A stretch of 64,000 nucleotides of DNA from Catonia carolina (taxonomy: Eukaryota > Arthropoda > Insecta > Hemiptera > Achilidae): assembly GCA_035578175.1 (NCBI GenBank), contig JAQMRL010000003.1, forward strand, positions 26,608,672-26,672,671, in the 5' to 3' direction. The notes beneath the pieces were generated by a model that was given only the letters and a program-made list of their open reading frames with translations, was not told the origin of the DNA and made no database searches. This document shows, piece after piece, positions 57,255 through 64,000 of this stretch. Made by a program: the position numbers and the translations under genes. Position 1 is the stretch's first letter. Every line of letters begins with the position of its first letter.

Positions 57255-57635
57255 TTGGCGGCAAGTTTAGTTCACTTTGTTTATGCATTTATATACCCTC
57301 CAGTGAAAGTGCAAAAATTAATTATCAAAGTACCAAACAACAAACCTCCAAGATACTCATCTGAAGAGCTTATTGCTGATTTTCAAGTGATTGATATACG
57401 GCAACTCTACGTCAAAGAAATTCTAATTAGGGTGCATGAAAACATATTACACCTACAGAGCAGAGAACACCACCACACCAGTAGATATAGGCACTTAATA
57501 CCTCCGAAACCGGCAAAAGAAGCGTTTTATCATTGTCACAACGGTTATTTGGCACCTAAAATGTTTAATTTGCTCCCTTTGCAAGTAACAAACTCAAACG
57601 AAAGGTGTTTCATTATAGTGTCCATAAATAGATAA
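57255..57635 (+). pseudogene. LINE RT C-terminal fragment (HxxxTRxxxxxxxP type)
   Basis: QLYVKEILIRVHENILHLQS, then HHHTSRYRHLIPPKPAKEAF and GYLAPKMFNLLPLQV follow the C-terminal pattern of CR1/I-like reverse transcriptases (LYxxxxLxFxxxN ... HxYxTRxxxxLxxPxxRxxxxxxxFxYxAPxxWNxLP). The frame begins at TTG with no good ATG, as expected for a 5'-truncated copy. About 125 codons, no internal stop. Confidence 0.5.
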
Positions 57636-57639
57636 TTAA

Positions 57640-58480
57640 TGTAGGAAGAGGTAATATTAAAATTTTACTACCAAAATATTTTTTTTAGCTCAATATTATT
57701 TTTATACCCAATAGAACCTATATGTAGGCTATACTTTTTAAGTTCATCAGAATACATTGCTTTGTTGTATATGATTTTTTTAAATTTTCAATTGTAGTTC
57801 CTTTTTTATAATATTGTATATGTCATTCAATATGCCCATAAAAGGCAGGTAAAGTGTTAAATTATTTTACCTCGATCTGTTAGTTACAGGGCTACAAAAA
57901 ATTGTTGTTTCTTATCATATGCCAGCCAATTATATAACTGTACTTTTTCCACTGTGTAAGGAAGACTGTGGTAAACCAATTCACTCCTCCTTTTACTTAG
58001 TAAAGTTTCTATAGGTTTAAACCAGCCTTTTGGCTGTACAATACATAAATGTATTGTAGTTTTTAGAAATAATGAACATGGGTTAATACTGTAAAAGTAA
58101 GAAAATACAGTTGTATTACTATGTATATATTTTATATTTTATTATTGTTTTTAAGAGTAGGCTAATTGGTTTTTGATAAACAGTTCTCATTTTGTATTAA
58201 AATTAATCGATATTTTATTAATGGTTTAAATCTTTAAACGTAAAATGTTTATTCCCACGGATTAAAATTAACGCAATATTTATTCTGTTTTCCTGTTAGA
58301 ACACTGAAATTTAAAGCGCATTACTTCTGGGAATGAAATATACTGAGGTGGGTTATAATAATGATACGAGAGGAATATTGTTTGTGCAAAAAAGTATGAT
58401 ACGCGAAATAACCTTGTAACATTATTTAGTTCATTGATGTGAAACTTAAACGAGATAACGAAATTGTCTTCTATATAAAG
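57640..58480. other. Gene-free stretch
   Basis: It holds the AGCC-AAAA-GGCT motif at about 58015-58035 that is shared with 44.1 kb. Nothing else supported. Confidence 0.3.
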
Positions 58481-58489
58481 TGCATAAAT

Positions 58490-58690
58490 AAGAAAGATAA
58501 GGGCGAGATTCTACGGACATCTGGTAAGGTTACCAAGGCAAACCAAAGAAAATTTATAAACTAGTATTATAAAAGCTGGAAGTATAAAAAAAGATAATTT
58601 ACGAAAACAATTCTACGGCTATCTGGTAACGTTACCAAGGCAAATTTGTAAACTAATATTATAAAAGCTGGAAGAATAGAGTTAATTATA
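58490..58690 (+). repeat. Tandem duplication in a LINE C-terminal remnant
   Basis: TTCTACGGACATCTGGTAAG ... AAAAGCTGGAAGTATA (from about 58510) is repeated in diverged form from about 58610 (TTCTACGGCTATCTGGTAAC ... AAAAGCTGGAAGAATA). The first unit encodes ARFYGHLVRLPRQTKENL, the GHxxR block of the LINE family present at 60060 and 63080. Confidence 0.6.
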
Positions 58691-58718
58691 TATTAAAAGA
58701 ATTAGAATTTTGTAAATA

Positions 58719-60014
58719 CGAGGGCGAATCAAATATAAACGGTAATTTTTAAAATTATATTTAATGAATAATATTATACAAAAACTATGCCTTCAACATT
58801 TTTTAATATAGTCCCCTGCATTATCTACACACTTCTGCCACCGATTTGGAAGCTTGAATATTGCCTGTTCATAAAAAGATTGAGGGAGAGTTGTCAACCA
58901 ATCGCGCACGTGCTTCTCGACATCTTCATTGCTTTCAAATCGTTTTCCTCCAAGTGATTCTTTCAGAGGCGCAAACAAAAAGTAGTCACAAGGGGACAAG
59001 TCTGGACTGTAAGGAGGGTGTTCGAGAGTTTCCCAGCCCATTTCTTCCAATTTATCCCTTGTCAACAATGCGGTGTGAGGCCTTGCGTTGTCATGGAGAA
59101 GGATGACATCTCTAATGGGCACACCTCGTCTTTTGTTTCGGTAACTGGTTTTTGCCGACTGTAGCACCTGGCAGTAGTAAGCCGCATTAACTGTTCATTG
59201 ATCGTGAAGAAAATCAATGAGTAGAACTCCCCTTGAGTCAAAAAAAATTGTTGCAAGAACTTTTCCGGCTGAGAGACGAGTTTTGGCTTTCACTGGGCAG
59301 CCTTCATCCTTCCTACGCCACTCCTTACTTGCCATTTTCGATTCGGGAGTGTAATGGTGGACCCACGTCTCATCACATGTGACGATGTGCCTCAAAAAAT
59401 CTTCACCTTCTTCTTGAAATCGATGCAGAAGTCTCCCGGCGATCTCCGACCTGACCTGTTTTTGATTTCCGGACAGCAACCTCGGAACCCATCGAGCACT
59501 AATCTTTCTGAAGCCAAGGTGGTCTGTGATTGCAGACTGAACACTCCCGTAGCTGATACCAATTTCTGACGAGATTTCTTGAACAGTTAACCGGCGATCA
59601 CCTTCAATAAGCTCTCGAACGGCACTAATGTTATCATCTATGAGACTTGACCTTGGGCGTCGACGGTGACTTTCGTTTTCAACACGTTCTCGCCCACCCC
59701 TAAATTCTCTGGCCCACGTATACACTCGATTCTTAGACAGAGTAGTGTCCCCAAACTGTGCCCGCAAACGAGTAAAAATTTCCGAAAGCTTAACACGTTC
59801 ATTTGCTAAAAATTTTATGACGATTCGTTGCGCAACAGAAGGATGTACCTCTCGCTAGGTCATGGCTGTACTGACGGCAGAACCCAACAATGCCGCGATG
59901 TAAGCTGTTCCCCCCACTCCTATTAAACAAAACAACAACTGCTCACCGCCACATCTGGTCCGAACGTGTTTGGTACAGTCAACAGAAAAATTACCGTTTA
60001 TATTTTCGCCCTCG
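58719..60014 (-). mobile_element. Complete mariner element, 1296 bp
   Basis: The left end CGAGGGCGAATCAAATATAA and the reverse complement of the right end CGAGGGCGAAAATATAAACG form terminal inverted repeats of about 30 bases that align with a small gap. TA flanks both ends (58717-58718 and 60015-60016). Length and single-gene organisation are typical of mariner. The transposase reads on the minus strand. Confidence 0.92.
58793..59863 (-). pseudogene. Mariner transposase (DD34D) with two nonsense codons
   Basis: From ATG 59861-59863, 356 codons, the usual mariner length. N-terminal HTH region: IVIKFLANERVKLSEIFTRL and SKNRVYTWAREFRGG; linker ARWVPRLLSGNQKQVR, the counterpart of the WVPHEL motif. 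Catalytic residues are the Asp of VTCDETWVHHY, the Asp of LLHDNARPHTA and the third Asp of YSPDLSPCDYFLF, with 34 residues between the last two. Inactivation is by TAG at codon 3 and TGA after IDFLHDQ (near 59193), both one C-to-T change from a Gln or Arg codon. No frameshift was found. Regulation is not evident beyond the inverted repeats. Confidence 0.92.
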
Positions 60015-60059
60015 TACTTAGGGAAAATTATAACGTACAAAAATAATTAAAAAAGAAGC

Positions 60060-60706
60060 CTGTGAACAAAGAACGAAAAACGTACTAGATTCCAGCAATT
60101 GACAAAAGATACTTATAACGAAAAATTCTTTACAATCCACACTAAAATCAAATATTAAAGAACGGTAGTGCAACCAGAAATTACATATCAGTGAGAATAG
60201 TTATTTAAGCTGAACCAGAAAAATAGAACAGATAAAATCCAAAAACTGGAAAGAAGAATCCTAAGAACATCTATAGGCAAAAAACACAACGTCGAGGTTG
60301 AATGGAGACTGTTAACCAACGAAAAATCTACCAAGAAAATGAGCCATTAGTAGACTCAATTAAGAAGAAAATATTGTTCTTTGGTCACTTAATTAGAAAG
60401 CCGGAAGATATAATAACAAACAGAATAATAAGAAATCTTTATGGACAAAAATCGGCACCAATTTGGTTCAATGAATTCAAAGAGGATATGGAAGAATTGG
60501 AAATAACGTTGGAAGATATAGAGAATAAGAAAGAAAAATTAAAAGAACTAAAAGATAAATCATCAGATTCAAACCAAGGATACACAATAGAGGAGCGAGT
60601 AGAGCAATTGTTTCATATGAAGGAAGACGAGCACGATCAGTCACAACGAAAAGATACTGGGAAAAAATCTAAGAAAAGAACCGGAGAAGAACTTCCAATA
60701 AACTGA
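60060..60706 (+). pseudogene. LINE RT thumb and C-terminal fragment
   Basis: RFQQLTKDTYNEKFFTIHTK, RTVVQPEITY, KIQKLERRILRTSIGKKHNV, then in another frame KKKILFFGHLIRKPEDIITN and WFNEFKEDMEELEITLEDIE follow the C-terminal order of the arthropod LINE family with KIRHYNTVVKPEALYASE, ERKILRKILG and FYGHLxRM blocks. The last frame (60302-60706) is open for 134 codons with a charged, Lys/Glu-rich end. It is 5'-truncated and frameshifted near 60300. Confidence 0.65.
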
Positions 60707-60739
60707 CTTAAGTGATCCATTGCGGTCTCAAAAAATAAA

Positions 60740-61030
60740 AAAAGCTGGAAGAATACAAAAAAACATAATTCAAAGAAACATAAACATATATGATAATAAC
60801 ATAAATAAATATTTAATAGAAAATAATTGAAGAAAAGATAATCGAAGAACAAGAGGATTTTCTAGAGGGAAAGTTAAATAAATAAAACAACCCAAACTGA
60901 AATGATGAAAGAAAGGAGTATTTTGGAGCTTGATGAATAAAAAATAGCACGAAAGTAAACTCAAGCTCCGAAATAGGAATTCGGGCAAGAAAATTAAAGG
61001 AAGACTACACGCATGGTTACTATTATCGTA
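60740..61030 (+). pseudogene. Further C-terminal piece of the same LINE family
   Basis: AAAAAGCTGGAAGAATAC recalls the 58.5-58.7 kb units, and the purine-rich translation (FSRGKLNK, NDERKEYFGA) recalls the FRxxxKxFKxF ... EERKEYWxxR tail. Stops are frequent. The assignment rests on weak similarity. Confidence 0.3.
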
Positions 61031-61339
61031 GTCCTAAGGTGACTGAAACGAAACAAAGTAATAAACTGTTTTTAGACCGTAAAATACATTCACTGTTATA
61101 AATTATACAAATCTTTCCTTGAAGTAAACATTCAGTGAGCCGGGTACTTTTATAACAGTTCCGAATATTTCTCCCTGCTGGTTGAAAAATGCAAATGGGG
61201 GATAAAGTTTTTCAATTGTAACTACCATGGCTCATTAATATACCTAAATTTCTTTTTATGTAGAGGAAAGTAGGATAACGTAAAACCCGTAAACATTACA
61301 AACAAAGACATAGCTTTACAAAATAAACTAATAGTAACT

Positions 61340-62035
61340 TTTTACTTTTACGAAGATGCACAAATTGCATCTCATAACTTGTGCAGCAACACTTAGACAG
61401 CGTACAAAATTGGCAAAAAAGTGGCGTATAAAAACAAATGAACACAAGAGTCTGCACGTCACATTTACACTAAAACGGGAAACATGTTCACCAGTGTTTT
61501 TTAACAACGCACAAATTCCACAATCCGATACGGCAAAATATCTTGGCCTCCACCTGGACAGGCGTCTAACATGGTGGAGTCACATATGGAACAAACGAAA
61601 ACAGTTAAATCTTAAATACCAACAGCTGTATAGGATGCCTAATGGAAAATCCAAATTGTTAATTTATAAAACTGTACTTAAACCTGTGTGGACATATGGG
61701 ATACAACTCTGGGGCACAGCAAGTCACAGTAACATTGAAATAATTCAACGGTTTCAGTCAAAAATACTTCGAAACATCATGGACTCACCTTGGTACATAT
61801 CCAACACTATATTGCACACAGACACGAACACTCCCACGGTACACGAAGCTATACATAAATTTTGCACCAGTTACCAAACAAGACTTGAAAATCATCAGAA
61901 TCCAGAAGCCATCAATCTCCTAGACAACAGTAGAACACACAGAAGACTATGCAGACTACACCCTACAGATTTATTTTAATATGTGATTGTGTAATTTATT
62001 TTACATTCCTGGCAAGATCAATTCAATAAAATGGG
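61340..62035 (+). pseudogene. Jockey-type LINE, C-terminal RT fragment
   Basis: The fragment opens with remnants of the block after the catalytic box (EDAQIASHNLC), then KKWRIKTNEHKSLHVTFTLK, AKYLGLHLDRRLTWWSHIWN, VLKPVWTYGIQLWGTASHSN and QSKILRNIMDSPWYISNTIL, ending HPTDLF at 61979. This is the canonical Jockey thumb and C-terminus. It is open for about 200 codons after an early frameshift near 61400. A short 3' UTR with CAATAAAATGGG at about 62020 follows. It is a different subfamily from copies A and B. Confidence 0.8.
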
Positions 62036-62039
62036 AAAT

Positions 62040-63075
62040 TTTATAGAGTAATACCAAGGGGTATTACTTACTCAAGATTTATACTTACAACACATCTACT
62101 CATTGTTCTATGAGAGCAAATCGTAGGTTTACAGTTATTCAAAAAAAAAAAAACTTTTTGTTATTTGAAAAAATAACATATCAACATACGATCTGTAATA
62201 GTTTAACGAATGTACGAGAGGTTGTGGTTCTTGAGTAAAAACATACCTGCTTAAAAGTATAGAAATAAAAGACATCATAGAACACAATTCATGTGATGTG
62301 CCAGAACTGAACCAATATAATACAGTAATTAATTAGTAGAATATAATTTTGTTATTTTGTGTACAAAATATTAAACTAATTGATAAAAACTTACGGGTCA
62401 GCCTTTCTGAATGTTAGTTTTTCCACAGCAAATTTAAAAACTCACCTGAAAGAGAAAAAAACAAATTATGTTACCAAAATAATGCTTGTAATATGTTCAC
62501 ATTATATCTAATGAAATATTATTTACAGTCACCAACACCAACAAATTCCATTTGAATTTATGATACCATGAAAACATGGACAAGACGAGGGTGAGTTTCA
62601 TTAATACAAAATGTTTGTAATTCCAAATCAAACTTTGCCTGAAGTCAAGGAATGGGATTTCGTTGTTCCTAAATTAATATTAACTAACTGTTAATAATAT
62701 TGTTCACTTATATCTTACGCATTCTAAATTTGTAAAAAAAATTATCATAATTAAAACAAACGCTGGTTTTTTTTTGTTTTTAAACAAATTTATATTTATA
62801 TTTGTTTTTGTTAAAGTAATCTGAATTTCCAAGAAAGAATTGTTAAGCTAAATACTTAATTGGTAGATCAAAGAACGGCGTAAAGATTACTTGTCTTGTT
62901 TTTACAGACAACCGGACATTTGTTTCTAAAAATACATCAACAGCAATAGAACAAAAATGAACATGGTAGGAGCGTGCTAGAAATAGCAGAACGAGTAGGG
63001 CTACAGATTTCCTCGAAAAACGAAACCTCAAAAACACATAACGAACATTAAATCAGTCACGCGTCACTTAAAAAT
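62040..63075. other. Gene-free AT-rich stretch
   Basis: Nothing supported. Confidence 0.3.
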
Positions 63076-63079
63076 TAAG

Positions 63080-63800
63080 TGAAAAAATTAGAAAAATTGA
63101 TAGCTTCAAATACCTATAATAGAAAGTTCAAACAACCGTAATAGAGAAAAGGAAGCAAATAAAAGCAGAGAAGGAAAGATGGCCGTTGCAGTCCGACGAT
63201 GGCACCACCTGTGTAAGAAGGAAGTACTCGCAAGTGATGACAAGATCCGTCATTATAACTGTGATATGAAAATGTGATAAGATCTGCGAGCCTTAGAATA
63301 CTTAGAATGCCTTAGAATTACTGGAAAGTCTGGTTTGAGAAAAACAGAGAAATCGAAGAGAAAGGTCCTCTAAGATAATAGGTTCAAAGATAGTTGACGG
63401 ACAGGGCAGGTTATGAGGAAGGGAAGAACTACAAAAGAAAAATAAATGATTAGTGAAAACGATCAGGAAAGGAAACATAAATTATACAGACACCTCTATA
63501 AATAGAATGAATTACTATAATTACTAGAATGAATTAATAAATAAACGGTTGACAGAAGAATTTTTAAGGTGCTAAACAATAGAAATGAAGTGTCGGATAA
63601 ATGGTTTAAAGAACTCAATAGTGATATTGAGAATATTAGCATAAAATAAAACATAATGAGTCCACCCAAATTCAGAAAACAAATTACTGATTTTAAGGGT
63701 TTCGAGTAAGAACAAACATAGAACACTGAATGAACAGGATAAAGCAAAAAGACTTCAGTGAAGACTGCTGACAATTTTCTCTGAAAAAGATATTCCAGAA
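63080..63800 (+). pseudogene. LINE RT thumb and C-terminal fragment, heavily decayed
   Basis: In shifting frames: VKKLEKLIASNTY (start of an FKYL-like block), REGKMAVAVRRWHHLCKKEV, DDKIRHYNCDMKM, then FKVLNNRNEVSDKWFKELNS and FRKQITDFKGF. The order matches the family at 60060-60706 and 40870-41290 (KIRHYNTVVKPE ... FxxLxNxxxxxxWFKExxxDxxxxxI ... FRxxIxxFKGFxE). Many stops. Confidence 0.55.
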
Positions 63801-64000
63801 ATGCCTGAAGTTATATTAGTTGGTCTAAAGTTGGCCCAAATTAACTAATAATAACCTAAATAAAAAGTAAATTAAACTAACTTTTTAGTTCTTTTATGAT
63901 GATTAGTAGCAGTTGTTTCAAATTAACTTCTGTTGTTTGAAGTAAACCTTTTGTATACGCTAACTTCCGTAAAATAACACTTAAGAAATCAAATGCCTTA

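Noticed and set aside
1..64000. CRISPR array, operon or bacterial defence system
   Set aside because: No spaced direct repeats, no bacterial gene organisation; all recognisable genes are eukaryotic transposable elements.

Overview
This 64 kb window is AT-rich eukaryotic DNA made almost entirely of transposable elements and their decayed remains. No host protein-coding gene could be recognised. The mix (mariner/Tc1-type DNA transposons, Jockey- and RTE-type LINEs, a Ty3/gypsy LTR element, tRNA-derived SINEs, a TTAA-flanked MITE) together with a TCAGT-type core promoter fits an insect. A hemipteran is my guess, but nothing in the sequence fixes the order. Several open frames in the window begin at GTG or TTG, which are unlikely starts here, so starts are given at ATG where one exists.

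Layout. 0.3-1.7 kb: a nearly complete IS630/Tc1/mariner-type transposon with a frameshifted transposase. 1.7-6.1 kb: a nearly full-length RTE-type LINE (endonuclease plus reverse transcriptase, three frame breaks), flanked by two decayed pipsqueak/CENP-B-like helix-turn-helix remnants. 6.6-10.3 kb: a transposase remnant, a TTAA-flanked piggyBac-like MITE and a truncated LINE 3' end. 12.7-19.0 kb: a young LTR retrotransposon on the minus strand. Its 1107 bp LTRs differ at one base and it has a 4 bp target duplication. It keeps a gag-like ORF and RNase H-tail/integrase but has lost protease, reverse transcriptase and most of RNase H. 20.5-28.1 kb: transposase and LINE remnants, two SINEs, the 5' part of a Jockey element (ORF1 with zinc knuckles, ORF2 start) and an internally deleted mariner-like element with inverted repeats. 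29.4-32.0 kb: a decayed RTE copy on the minus strand. 33-41 kb: SINE cluster, RTE C-terminal fragments and a LINE 3' end whose tail matches one SINE subfamily. 42-52 kb: several Jockey copies, two of them very similar. 53-57 kb: a short LINE insertion with a clear 13 bp target duplication, a SINE with an inverted 5' end, and two further tRNA-like SINEs. 57-64 kb: LINE C-terminal pieces and a complete 1296 bp mariner with two nonsense codons.

How the parts relate. Nothing here is an operon or a host pathway. The relations are parasitic: SINEs apparently depend on LINE machinery (shared 3' tail), deleted DNA elements depend on related transposases, and the truncated LTR element would need reverse transcriptase from elsewhere. 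Nearly every coding frame is broken. The exceptions are the LTR element's two ORFs and, less clearly, the Jockey reverse transcriptase segment at 50.8-51.8 kb.
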